A stretch of 64,000 bases of DNA from Psychrobacter sp. UBA6766 (lineage in GTDB: Bacteria; Pseudomonadota; Gammaproteobacteria; Pseudomonadales; Moraxellaceae): positions 15,336-79,335 of the forward strand of contig NZ_DKGQ01000020.1 in NCBI RefSeq assembly GCF_002453355.1. The letters run 5' to 3'. A program made the translations under genes and the position numbers. The first letter of the stretch is position 1. Each line of letters starts with the position of its first letter. A model generated the notes under the pieces. That model was given only the letters and a program-made list of their open reading frames with translations. It was not told the DNA's origin and did not search any database. This document shows positions 36,253 through 45,009 of the stretch, piece by piece.

Positions 36253-36372
36253 TCAATCCACAATAAAACTGGAACAGCTCATATCATGGAACAGTTTAGG
36301 TAGATTATTCTCTATCCAACCTTGGCGTAGAAATTTTGCCTGTGCCCACTTCTTTTCAATGGGATTCAGATT
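36253..36372 (-). pseudogene. IS630-like transposase, C-terminal fragment
   Basis: On the minus strand the frame reads NLNPIEKKWAQAKFLRQGW, then ENNLPKLFHDMS and a short tail to a TGA stop at 36253-36255. NPIE with the catalytic Glu is the last block of the DDE transposase domain of IS630-type (and some IS5-type) elements. Upstream the expected sequence degrades, and a stop occurs at 36415-36417. The 5' part of the element is absent. A 12-bp palindrome ACTGTATACAGT ends at the stop codon, possibly near the IS end. Confidence 0.75.
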
Positions 36373-36802
36373 AGTATAATTACTTATATTAGCTGTACTT
36401 ACTTGTATTATTAACTACTTTTACCGCAAAAAACCTTTTATCTTATATCTTCAACCACTTATCGGATTTAACTTGCAACATGATTTTTTCTTTTTAGCAA
36501 ATTTATCTATAAACTGACAAGTTCTTGTATTAGAATAACGCGTTCAATTGCTCTTATGTTAATGTACTGCCAGAATTTGTTACGCTATTGTTTATTATTT
36601 TATATCGTTAGGCGGTATCGATAGTCCTCTCGATAGCTAGTCGTTTAATCTACTAAGAGATGTATTTTTGGTAGTTAAATATTTTTTAGCCAAATAATCT
36701 TGTAACTATACACATTTAGATAAAGGCCACCGTATTTTAGCAGTCTGTGAATGGATAGGATAACACTCGACAACTTGTCGCTTATAGGGCGATGGTGTAT
36801 TG

Positions 36803-36808
36803 TTGACA
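36803..36808 (+). promoter_or_regulatory. fadD2 promoter -35 box
   Basis: TTGACA, followed after 18 bp by TATAGA as a possible -10. It corresponds in position to the box before fadD1. Confidence 0.45.
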
Positions 36809-36866
36809 AGGATGTGACTACTTTTTTATAGAACCTTAACTTATCGCAAATTTAAGGACGCTAAGT

Positions 36867-38567
36867 ATGACCACTGATAAACCTTGGCTTGCTCAATACC
36901 CAGCAAACGTACCTAAAACCATCAATCCTGATCAGTATGAGAACCTCATAGACCTCTATGAAGAGTGCTTCGATCGCTTCCGTATGCATCCTATGACTAT
37001 TTGTATGGGCGTGACTCATACTTATGGCGATGTGGATAAAGCCTCTCTTGCTGTGGCAGCATGGTTACAAGCTCAGGGCATTCCTAAAGGTAGCGTGGTT
37101 GCGCTTATGATGCCAAACGTACCGCAATATTTGCCGACGATGATTGGTATTTTACGTGCAGGCTACGTTTGTACTCCTATCAATCCTCTTTATACTGGTC
37201 GCGAGCTGCGCCATCAGTTAAATGATTCAGGTGCTCAGGTTATCTTTGTGGTTGATAATTTTGCCCAAGCGCTCGAGCAAGTAATCGAAGAGACAGACAT
37301 CAAACGTATTGTCCTCTCAAAAATGGGCGATATGATGGGTCTAAAAGGTATTTTGGTCAATACCGTTATCCGTCAGGTCAAACGCTTAGTACCTAAGTAC
37401 AATCTAAATGATCCTAAATATCATGTTACTAAATTTCCAGATGTGCTCAAAAAAGGTAAAAGCTTACCTTTCCAAGCACTAAAAACGTCATTGCAACAAA
37501 CCGCTATTCTACAATACACGGGTGGTACCACTGGCCTATCTAAAGGTTCGGTATTAACTCAGCGTAATGTCGTCGCGGCTGCCATGCAGTCAGAAGCGTG
37601 GTTTCGCCCTGTTACCTCAGAAATTAATGAGGTATATATCAATATGGTCATGGCACTGCCGCTATATCATATTTTTGCCTTTATGCTAACCCTACTTGGC
37701 ATGCGTTCTGGTTACACTTTTATTTTGGTACCAAACCCGCGTGATATGCCTGGATTTATCAAAACCTTATCTAAGCAACCGTTCCATATTTTCCCAGCAG
37801 TCAACACTTTATTTAAAGGCTTGCTTGATCAGCCAAATTTTAAAGACTTAGACTTTAGCTCTTTACGTCTTTCGCAAGCTGGCGGTATGGCAGCTACCGA
37901 ACAGACGGCAGCGCGCTGGTTAGAAGTGACTGGCTGTCCGATGGTTGAAGGTTGGGGTATGACCGAATGTGTAGCAGTCGGTACCAATAATATCGTCACT
38001 GATCGCAAATTTAATGGTACGATTGGCACTCCTGGTCCAAGCGTCGATATCATCGTGGTCGATGAAGATGGTAAAGAGGTAGGCGTTAATCAGGCAGGCG
38101 AGATGTGTATTAAAGGTCCGAACGTCATGACGGGATATTTTAATAAAGACAGTAACAGTGACTTTACCGAAGATGGTTATTTCCGTACCGGCGATATCGT
38201 CAGCATGGATGAAAAAGGCTACTTTAGATTATTGGACCGTAAAAAAGATATGATTTTGGTCTCAGGGTTTAATGTCTTCCCGAATGAAATCGAGTCAGTC
38301 ATGCTTGATTATAAAGGGATCGTTGAGTGTGCGGTGATCGGTATTCCTGACGACCGTCAAGGTGAAGCGGTGAAGATTTATATCGTCCCTGCCGACAATA
38401 ATGTCACTAAAGAAGACATCAAAGACTTTGCTATCGACAATTTGACCGGCTATAAATGCCCACGTCATATTGAGTTCGTAAGCGAGCTACCAAAAACCAA
38501 TGTTGGTAAAATTCTACGCCAAAAATTGCGTGAAAAACATATGTCAGACAATCCACAAACGTTATAG
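36867..38567 (+). CDS. fadD: Long-chain-fatty-acid-CoA ligase (second of two)
   Basis: A 566-residue paralogue of the preceding gene, with the same motif series: ILQYTGGTTGLSKG, GWGMTE, DGYFRTGD, LLDRKKDMILVSGFNVFPNEIE and NVGKILRQKLR. Differences are scattered (for example TECVAVG here against TEGVAVG in the first), including some in the acyl-binding region, so the two may prefer different chain lengths. TTAAGGACG gives the ribosome site. The similarity extends into the upstream leader, which argues for a duplicated gene with its own promoter and not an operon. Confidence 0.95.
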   Translation: MTTDKPWLAQYPANVPKTINPDQYENLIDLYEECFDRFRMHPMTICMGVTHTYGDVDKASLAVAAWLQAQGIPKGSVVALMMPNVPQYLPTMIGILRAGYVCTPINPLYTGRELRHQLNDSGAQVIFVVDNFAQALEQVIEETDIKRIVLSKMGDMMGLKGILVNTVIRQVKRLVPKYNLNDPKYHVTKFPDVLKKGKSLPFQALKTSLQQTAILQYTGGTTGLSKGSVLTQRNVVAAAMQSEAWFRPVTSEINEVYINMVMALPLYHIFAFMLTLLGMRSGYTFILVPNPRDMPGFIKTLSKQPFHIFPAVNTLFKGLLDQPNFKDLDFSSLRLSQAGGMAATEQTAARWLEVTGCPMVEGWGMTECVAVGTNNIVTDRKFNGTIGTPGPSVDIIVVDEDGKEVGVNQAGEMCIKGPNVMTGYFNKDSNSDFTEDGYFRTGDIVSMDEKGYFRLLDRKKDMILVSGFNVFPNEIESVMLDYKGIVECAVIGIPDDRQGEAVKIYIVPADNNVTKEDIKDFAIDNLTGYKCPRHIEFVSELPKTNVGKILRQKLREKHMSDNPQTL

Positions 38568-38596
38568 CTTCTATAACTTTAAAGCTCAAAAAGTGA

Positions 38597-38631
38597 TAAA
38601 AGCCCGCTATGTAAAATGTAGCGGGCTTTTT
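38597..38631. terminator. Bidirectional terminator between fadD2 and the SDR gene
   Basis: Stem AAAAGCCCGCTA/TAGCGGGCTTTT with a 9-nt loop between converging genes. Confidence 0.88.
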
Positions 38632-38679
38632 GTTATGTTGCTTTTACTATTTCTGACATAAACAGCAAAACAACTGATA

Positions 38680-39549
38680 TCAGCTGACTCTATTCACCAC
38701 TTGTAATGGCAAATGCTTCATTGCTTGCCCAACAATTGACCAAGGCAGGCTTGGTACACAAGCTTCGTCTACCCCTGCCTCAATTGCCGCTACAATGGCC
38801 TTTGTACCTGTTTCGGCATCTACCTCGAACGGTAAAGGTTTAGCATTTTCATTGATTTCAGTACGCACATAACCTGGATAAATAGTAGATACCTGAATTG
38901 GCAGTTTGGTTAATAGCATATCCGCACGAATGCCCTCTGCTAAGTGCGCCAAGCCCGCCTTACTTGCGCCGTAAGCGGTCAAATGCTTAGGTAAACCGCG
39001 CATCGCTGACATACTTGATATCACGACCAGATGACCATCATTTTGTGCACGGAAGATAGTCATCGCCGCTTCACATTGAGCGAGCGCTGAGATAAAATTA
39101 ATCTCAACCGTTTTTCGATTCGTATCAAAGCGCCCTTTACCGATACGGCGACTATCACCAATACCTGCATTAACCACCACGCGATCAATATGGCCAAAAT
39201 CCGCCACGAAGGCATCAAATACTTCAAATATCGCATCATAATCGCTGACATCTAAGACGCGGTATTCAATGCGGATATCAGGATACTGTGCTGCCAGCTC
39301 TGCTTGTAGGGCCTCTAAGCGTTCGGCTCGGCGGGCACAAATAGCCAAGTTATAGCCAAGTTTTGCAAACAATCGTGCCATGCCCTCGCCCAATCCTGAG
39401 CTGGCTCCAGTGATTAAAATGGTTTTACCACGACCCACCTGCTGCTTATCCAAACCTTTGAGATAACGCGCTGGCTGAATGGCGCTAACTAGCTGATTTT
39501 TACGTTGTTTAGCGCTGTTGGTGACTAAACCTATCAATGCATTTTTCAT
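38680..39549 (-). CDS. Short-chain dehydrogenase/reductase
   Basis: A 289-residue SDR: NAD(P)-binding TGASSGLG, the NAG motif (VVNAGIG), catalytic Ser (ISSMS) and YGASK with Tyr and Lys. An Arg after the first strand (ICARRAER) suggests NADP(H). The first 40 residues form a basic, non-conserved lead. It lies downstream of the histidine phosphatase on the same strand, but a terminator (39728-39758) separates them, so it probably has its own promoter. Its place near fatty-acid genes suggests a lipid or hydroxy-acyl substrate; that is inference. Confidence 0.85.
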   Translation of the reverse strand: MKNALIGLVTNSAKQRKNQLVSAIQPARYLKGLDKQQVGRGKTILITGASSGLGEGMARLFAKLGYNLAICARRAERLEALQAELAAQYPDIRIEYRVLDVSDYDAIFEVFDAFVADFGHIDRVVVNAGIGDSRRIGKGRFDTNRKTVEINFISALAQCEAAMTIFRAQNDGHLVVISSMSAMRGLPKHLTAYGASKAGLAHLAEGIRADMLLTKLPIQVSTIYPGYVRTEINENAKPLPFEVDAETGTKAIVAAIEAGVDEACVPSLPWSIVGQAMKHLPLQVVNRVS

Positions 39550-39727
39550 AAACCTTCCTGTTGGTATCCATGTTTAGTAATAGTATGAGATAACGTCGAT
39601 TGTCTATCATATCGCAAATCTATAGAGTGAGTTTAGCAGTTATACCGTAAACTAAACACTCAATCCATTTAAAGCGCCATAGTATTAAAGCTCTTAACGA
39701 TGATGATTGCTGATTTTAAAGCCATAA

Positions 39728-39758
39728 AAAGCGGTTACCTGTTTACAGTAACCGCTTT
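39728..39758 (-). terminator. Terminator after the histidine phosphatase gene
   Basis: Stem AAAGCGGTTAC/GTAACCGCTTT with a 9-nt loop; on the minus strand five T residues follow. Confidence 0.8.
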
Positions 39759-39814
39759 GTCATAATTTTAATCGTCGTCTTAATTACAGCTTTAATATTT
39801 TGCTAGCGACTCTT

Positions 39815-40573
39815 TTATCGCCATGTCACAAAGCGTTTGCCATCAGCAAATAAATGACTGTATTCGTTTAAAGACAACAGGCGACTACGTTCATTTTTAA
39901 GCGTCAGGGACGTAACGCCTGTATTAACCAAGCTTTTATTAATTTGATAGGCAGTAGAGCTGCCTTGTTGTAATAACTGAGCGGTAATAGCAGCGATGAT
40001 ACCCCCTGAGGTGAAAACAAGCACCGTACTCTCACGGCCCAACTGTAACTTAGAAATCTGTAGACGTACTTGCTCAAGCGCTTGTTTTGCTCGTTCATTA
40101 AATTGCAGCCAGCTCTCGATATAGTCGCTGTCATTTTCACCCGCATGCCAGCGCTGCATTGCAGTGTCGAACAATTCTGCCAAACGCACTACTGGCACTT
40201 CTGCTTTAGCAATCTCAGCGGCAATTCCCACACGGCTACCAAAAGCAGGGTTCGATTTTATGAGAACATCTTTATGATTAAACTCATCAAATTGTGGCAG
40301 TACATAGCTATCAGGGTCATTTAGATTGATAGCAGTCACGCTCGCCTTATCGCTATCGGTGCCAACAGATGACTGATAACTTTTCCAAAAATGCCGTGCA
40401 GAGTCTTGCTGCCTGACTAAACTACCGGTAAAAATCGCATCGATTCGGCGTTGGGTCGTGGCATAGTGCTGACCCAGCATTTGCGCTTGAATACTGCCTA
40501 GCTCTGAGAGCTGATCATAATTCTCTTGCCCAAATGACGCTTGGCCATGACGGGCTAAAAGTATGGTTGTCAT
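39815..40573 (-). CDS. Histidine phosphatase family protein
   Basis: A 252-residue member of the phosphoglycerate-mutase-like superfamily. The catalytic RHG motif with the phospho-His is at the very start (ILLARHGQASFG); the second-site acidic residue and the late VLVFTSGGIIAAIT (with Ser where a His is common) follow. Substrates of such stand-alone enzymes range from sugar phosphates to small phosphoesters. It is the third gene of a minus-strand run behind the acyl-CoA dehydrogenase and the APH-like kinase, 67 nt after the latter, so a role in the same pathway is plausible. Confidence 0.82.
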   Translation of the reverse strand: MTTILLARHGQASFGQENYDQLSELGSIQAQMLGQHYATTQRRIDAIFTGSLVRQQDSARHFWKSYQSSVGTDSDKASVTAINLNDPDSYVLPQFDEFNHKDVLIKSNPAFGSRVGIAAEIAKAEVPVVRLAELFDTAMQRWHAGENDSDYIESWLQFNERAKQALEQVRLQISKLQLGRESTVLVFTSGGIIAAITAQLLQQGSSTAYQINKSLVNTGVTSLTLKNERSRLLSLNEYSHLFADGKRFVTWR

Positions 40574-40640
40574 AAAACATTGCCTTATTAATCGTATTTT
40601 TCTAATTTTTTAAACTTAATAACTTATGCATTTAGAACAT

Positions 40641-41924
40641 TTATTCTTCAGCTTTAGAGGTATTTTTTCCAAAATAGCTCTTTGGCAAAATGCCTTTAAT
40701 AACCGTCTGAATCGGGCTTGGCAGTTGCTCAATCATGGCAGCATCGACACCCATGTCTTGCAGGTGCGGTTGCACGTGGCTCGTGAATAACGCTTCGCCT
40801 TCATATTGAGCAATCAGTTTTAGACATTTAGCATGCAAGACATGGACAATAATCCAAAAATTTTTAAAGGCTGGATTGGTGGTTTGTTTATTATAATAGC
40901 GATAATAAATCTGCTGCACGATACCGGCTAGGCGAAACAGACCAAACACTTCATAAAAGGTCCAGTTGTCTATCTTAAGGCCCGTCTTTTCAAGGTAATA
41001 GGCCACTACTTCATCGCGAGTCATCATACCTTTTAGATGGGTTGGCTGACGGCGTGATTGCTGCATGATAATGTTGTCATCTTTTTCAATCCAGTACGCT
41101 AAAGCGCTGCCTAAATCCATCAAAGGATCACCTAAGGTGGCCATTTCCCAATCGAGAACCCCAATGACTTTGGTTGGATCGGCTGCATCTAAAATCACAT
41201 TATCAAAACGCCAATCATTATGAATAAGGCAGGTTTTACTATCGGCAGGAGTGTGTTTACCAAGCCATTGTCTTACTAAGGCAAAGCTAGGCACATTGGG
41301 CGTTTTGGCTTTGACATAACGCTTATCCCAGCCCGTCACTTGGCGCTCGCAGTAGCCCTCGCCGCGACCTAAATTCACCAAATCAGGATATTTGGTATAA
41401 TCCACTTCATGCAATTCAATCAAGGCGTCGATGACATTGGTACATAACTCGCGTGTTTGCGCTTTGTTTAAATCGACGCCTTTTGGCAAATTAGCCCGCG
41501 GAATGATGCCTTCCATACGCTCCATGACATAAAAGTCGGCTCCGATAACGTCTTCGTCAGTACACAGCGCAACCATTTTTGGCACGTACGGGTAAGCATC
41601 TTTTAAGGCTTCTTGTACGGTATACTCGCGAACCATGTCATGTGCCGATTTGGCTTTGGTACCCTTTGGCGGACGGCGTAAAATCAAATCTTGCTCTGTG
41701 CCCTCGCCGTTATATTGCAAACGATAGGTCCAGTTTGAAGCGCCACCGGAAAATTGCGTCACCGTTGGTTCGCCTTTTATATCAACGCCTTCCTCGCGTA
41801 GCCAGTCGCTGACCGCTTGGGCATCAAGCTCTTCGCCCTCGCGCACCTCGCCGCCTTTGTCCAAAACTTTATTTGGTGTTTGATTATCAGTAGCGCTGCT
41901 GTTGGCATGATGTTCAGTTGCCAT
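40641..41924 (-). CDS. APH-family kinase, ACAD10/11 N-domain homologue
   Basis: A 427-residue aminoglycoside-phosphotransferase-fold kinase. Catalytic loop HNDWRFDN and metal-binding LDWEMATLGDP are typical. The lines ILRRPPKG, FYVMERMEGIIPR and GYCERQVTGWDKRY match the kinase half of human ACAD11 and ACAD10, and such genes occur widely beside acyl-CoA dehydrogenases. In that family, and in LvaA of Pseudomonas putida, the kinase phosphorylates the 4-hydroxyl of hydroxyacyl-CoAs. Here the dehydrogenase lies 160 nt upstream in the same direction. It is not expected to act on aminoglycosides. Confidence 0.85.
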   Translation of the reverse strand: MATEHHANSSATDNQTPNKVLDKGGEVREGEELDAQAVSDWLREEGVDIKGEPTVTQFSGGASNWTYRLQYNGEGTEQDLILRRPPKGTKAKSAHDMVREYTVQEALKDAYPYVPKMVALCTDEDVIGADFYVMERMEGIIPRANLPKGVDLNKAQTRELCTNVIDALIELHEVDYTKYPDLVNLGRGEGYCERQVTGWDKRYVKAKTPNVPSFALVRQWLGKHTPADSKTCLIHNDWRFDNVILDAADPTKVIGVLDWEMATLGDPLMDLGSALAYWIEKDDNIIMQQSRRQPTHLKGMMTRDEVVAYYLEKTGLKIDNWTFYEVFGLFRLAGIVQQIYYRYYNKQTTNPAFKNFWIIVHVLHAKCLKLIAQYEGEALFTSHVQPHLQDMGVDAAMIEQLPSPIQTVIKGILPKSYFGKNTSKAEE

Positions 41925-42084
41925 AAGACATTCCTTATCGTGTGGTCATTGTTTTTATTACGGTTAAGATTTAAAAATTCACTATCAAATAATCAATAGT
42001 GAATTTTTAGTTTTGGTTTGATTAAGCTAATTTTTTATTAAGTTAAAATGTTTAACCAATCTAAATTACGATTTAGCCGGCTTT

Positions 42085-43362
42085 TTAAGATTTAGCAGGT
42101 TTAGACGAGCGGCTAAATCCTTGACGCTTTAATTCTAACTTAGCAATCATGGTTTTATGGACTTCATCAGGACCATCGGCTAAACGTAGCGCGCGAGCTT
42201 GGGCAAAGAAAGCAGGCAACATCGTATCTTGACAAACGCCCATACCGCCGTGAATCTGAATCGCCATATCGACCACTTCTTGCAGTACCGTCGGTGCAAC
42301 CACTTTAATGGCAGAGATTTCAGTCAATGCCGCTTTGGTCCCCTTCGCGTCCATTTTCTGCGCCGCGTATAGTGTCAATAAACGCGCTTGGTCAATCTTA
42401 ATACGGGCGTCAGCAATACGCTCAAAGTTACCGCCCAGTTGTAGCAGTGGCTTGCCAAAAGCGGTACGCTGCATACCGCGCTTAACCGCTAGCTCAAGAG
42501 ATTCTTCGGCAGCACCGATACAGCGCATACAATGATGAATACGGCCCGGTCCTAATCGACCTTGGGCAATCTCGAAGCCCATGCCGGGACCACCGATAAA
42601 GTTATCAATGGGCACACGAACGTTATTAAAGCTGACTTCGCCATGACCGTGCGGTGCATCGTAATCACCAAACACTTTTAACATACGCTCGATGTTAACG
42701 CCTGCCGTTTTTGCCGGCACCAAGACCATCGAATGCTGATGGTGACGGTCTTTATTCTCATCAGGAGTATACGCCATGACAATCAAAATATCGACGGCAG
42801 GGTCACCAAGACCTGATGACCACCACTTACTACCATTGATAACAATCTCATCGCCATCGACAACAGCAGTCGCCTGCATATTGGTGGCATCACTTGACGC
42901 CACATCAGGCTCAGTCATACAAAACACCGAACGCGTTTTACCTTCTAATATCGGCGTGAGCCATTTGTCTTGCTGCTCTTGTGAGCCATAACGCCATAAC
43001 AGCTCCATATTACCGCTATCAGGAGCATTACAGTTAAAGACATAAGGCGCGAGCAAACTGCGACCGGTGAGCTCGGCAATTGGTGCATAATCGGTAACCG
43101 AAAGCCCAGCGCCAAGCTTGTCATCTGGTAAAAACAGATTCCATAATCCCGCTTCGCGCGCTTGTTTACGAAGGCTCTCGTACTTTTCTGGCCAATGCCA
43201 ATTTTTCCAATTACCATCCGGGTTTTGGGCATGACAATCCGTCCAAAACTGTGCTTCTATTGGCTCAATTTGGGTCTCGATAAATGCTTTGACTTTGGCA
43301 TGCATGGCTTGACCATGTTCGGTGGCGCTAAACATTAATGTATCGTTAGACATAGCTGACAT
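42085..43362 (-). CDS. Acyl-CoA dehydrogenase, ACAD10/11 type
   Basis: A 425-residue FAD enzyme of the acyl-CoA dehydrogenase fold. Typical blocks are CMTEPDVASSD (FAD/substrate strand), INGSKWWSSGLGDP, GRLGPGRIHHCMR, and the C-terminal IHGGMGVCQD and ADGPDEVH. The GLGDP, LGPGRIHHCMR and ADGPDEVH blocks follow the ACAD11 subgroup rather than FadE. Genes order as dehydrogenase, APH kinase, histidine phosphatase. The pair would turn 4-hydroxyacyl-CoA into 3-hydroxyacyl-CoA via a 4-phospho intermediate (inferred from LvaA/LvaC and ACAD11). ATG at 43362 follows AAGGAAAAGG; a second ATG lies at 43353. Confidence 0.88.
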   Translation of the reverse strand: MSAMSNDTLMFSATEHGQAMHAKVKAFIETQIEPIEAQFWTDCHAQNPDGNWKNWHWPEKYESLRKQAREAGLWNLFLPDDKLGAGLSVTDYAPIAELTGRSLLAPYVFNCNAPDSGNMELLWRYGSQEQQDKWLTPILEGKTRSVFCMTEPDVASSDATNMQATAVVDGDEIVINGSKWWSSGLGDPAVDILIVMAYTPDENKDRHHQHSMVLVPAKTAGVNIERMLKVFGDYDAPHGHGEVSFNNVRVPIDNFIGGPGMGFEIAQGRLGPGRIHHCMRCIGAAEESLELAVKRGMQRTAFGKPLLQLGGNFERIADARIKIDQARLLTLYAAQKMDAKGTKAALTEISAIKVVAPTVLQEVVDMAIQIHGGMGVCQDTMLPAFFAQARALRLADGPDEVHKTMIAKLELKRQGFSRSSKPAKS

Positions 43363-43439
43363 CCTTTTCCTTGCTAATGATTAAATTGTTTCATCAAATC
43401 CACATCAAACTTTTATAGAAAGCTTAATATGAAATTTAT

Positions 43440-43457
43440 AGTGTACGTACGTATACT
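43440..43457. promoter_or_regulatory. Candidate operator upstream of the acyl-CoA dehydrogenase unit
   Basis: AGTGTACGTACGTATACT is an 18-bp near-perfect palindrome 78 bp upstream of the start, in the size range of TetR-family operators that control fatty-acid genes. Confidence 0.4.
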
Positions 43458-43504
43458 CTCTTTTATCTGCACCATTTATAACACAGCATTTACCAATAAA
43501 CAGC

Positions 43505-43537
43505 AAAAAAGGCGCGACCCGCTAGGACACGCCTTTT
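43505..43537 (-). terminator. Terminator after sohB (minus strand)
   Basis: Stem AAAAGGCG/CGCCTTTT, 15-nt loop, with a six-T run on the minus strand. The right part (AGGACACGCC) resembles the reverse of the MITE end sequence. Confidence 0.75.
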
Positions 43538-43614
43538 ACAAAATACAAACAATGTATGATTCAGTATTGAAATGCTAGAGTACTAACTCTCGAATAAGAG
43601 AATGATAGGTAAAC

Positions 43615-44601
43615 CTATTTTAAAATGTTCAATCGACTGTTTAAATCAAAACGCGCTAACGCATCTGGTAACTTATCAACTACCATACTTACGGTAGCTT
43701 CGGCAGCTTGGGATAAACCCAATTTTTCTGCAAGCGTTGGTTTTTGACGTGAATGCAGCGCGTACACCTCGTTATTTTCCATACGCTCTAAAATATAGCT
43801 GTCAGAAGTTTGGAGCGTATCAACCAAGTTAAGTTTTAGCGCATCTTCTCCATACCAATGCTCACCGGTCGCCACCTTAGCAACATCCAACGTTGGACGA
43901 TAAGTATTGACGAAATGTTTAAATAACTCGTGCGTTTGCTCAAGCTCTTCTTGATATTTGGCGCGGTCTTCAGCGTCATTTTCACCAAATACCGTAACGG
44001 TACGTTTGTAATCGCCGGCAGTAAACATCTCATAATCGACGTCGTGATTTTTTAGCCATTTATGAAAGTTAGGTAATTGCGATACCACACCAATCGAGCC
44101 AATCACGGCAAATGGCGCGGCGACGATATTGTCAGCGACGCAAGCCATCATATAACCACCGCTCGCCGCGACTTTATCGACACAAACGGTCAACTTTAGG
44201 CCAGCATCTTTTAGACGCACCAATTGAGCAGCCGCTAAACCATAACCATGAACCAAGCCGCCGCCTGATTCTAGACGCACAACGACTTCATCGCCTTTAT
44301 TGGCAGTGCTGATTAGCGTGCTAATTTCTTCGCGTAAATGCTTCACCGCTGTGGCTTTGATATCGCCATCAAAATCAAGAACAAAAACTTGCTGTTTATC
44401 ATCGCTATTATTCTTTTTATTTTTGCTTTTATTTTTTACTTTTAATGCTTGTTTGGCTTTCTTTGCCATGGTTTTCTTCAGTTGTTTAAGCGCCGCTTTA
44501 CCTTGCGTCGCTTCCATCAGATCTTCACGACGTTGCTCTTGGCTTTTATTGAGATGGATAACTCTTAGCTCAACAGGATTTTTAGAAGGATGAAAAAGCA
44601 T
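43615..44601 (-). CDS. sohB: SohB-like S49 peptidase without N-terminal membrane anchor
   Basis: A 328-residue Ser-Lys protease of family S49. Ser147 (VAASGGYMMAC) and Lys199 (GDYKRTVTVFGEN) are the catalytic pair. VRLESGGGLVHGYGLAAAQL and TGEHWYG match E. coli SohB closely. E. coli SohB begins with a membrane helix before its ELRVxxL segment; here ELRVIHLN begins at residue 11 and no hydrophobic segment precedes it. The start is well supported by AAGGA, and the open frame upstream has no suitable ATG or hydrophobic stretch. A Lys-rich stretch (38-64) follows. Function of SohB remains unclear. Confidence 0.88.
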   Translation of the reverse strand: MLFHPSKNPVELRVIHLNKSQEQRREDLMEATQGKAALKQLKKTMAKKAKQALKVKNKSKNKKNNSDDKQQVFVLDFDGDIKATAVKHLREEISTLISTANKGDEVVVRLESGGGLVHGYGLAAAQLVRLKDAGLKLTVCVDKVAASGGYMMACVADNIVAAPFAVIGSIGVVSQLPNFHKWLKNHDVDYEMFTAGDYKRTVTVFGENDAEDRAKYQEELEQTHELFKHFVNTYRPTLDVAKVATGEHWYGEDALKLNLVDTLQTSDSYILERMENNEVYALHSRQKPTLAEKLGLSQAAEATVSMVVDKLPDALARFDLNSRLNILK

Positions 44602-45009
44602 GAGCAGAATTCCTTGATAGTTGAAATAAATAATTTTAATAGATAATTGAAGTGGTTTTAATACGGTTTAATAAGTTAGCTTGATATGCGCACAGTGACT
44701 AGTATTTTCAAGCAAAATGACAATATTTAACCCAAGATAAATATTACTGCATAAATACCACCACTACTGATACGTCCCTGCCCTTCGTTTGAACACTACT
44801 GATTGGACGCCACAGGTTGTATAACAAAGGCAGATTAGGCATAATATGCGTTTACATCAAATTTTCTGCAGCCAACGTGATGACCATTTGTCTTATATCG
44901 CGTTATTCGTGCTTTTTTGGCTAAATGCTCAAAGGCACGGCGCTTATATTACACGCTAGCGGCTGCATTATTGTATTTCGAATTGGGCTGACAACTGGAT
45001 AATTATATT
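44602..45009. other. 408-bp divergent intergenic region sohB/aspS
   Basis: AT-rich; promoters for both genes are expected. CATAAT at about 44838 could be a -10 box on the plus strand. No repeats or gene seen. Confidence 0.4.

Larger units (their letters stand above)
36155..36866. other. 712-bp region between the fadD genes
   Basis: Holds an IS630-like transposase remnant (36253-36372), then AT-rich DNA without a gene, then the fadD2 leader (36733-36866) that mirrors the fadD1 leader. Confidence 0.6.

Noticed and set aside
40641..41924. Aminoglycoside resistance gene
   Set aside because: The APH fold is present, but the ACAD10/11-type motifs and the neighbouring acyl-CoA dehydrogenase point to metabolism and not drug resistance.
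43505..43537. MITE end in reverse orientation
   Set aside because: AGGACACGCC resembles it, but the sequence is fully explained as the sohB terminator stem and lacks the element body.
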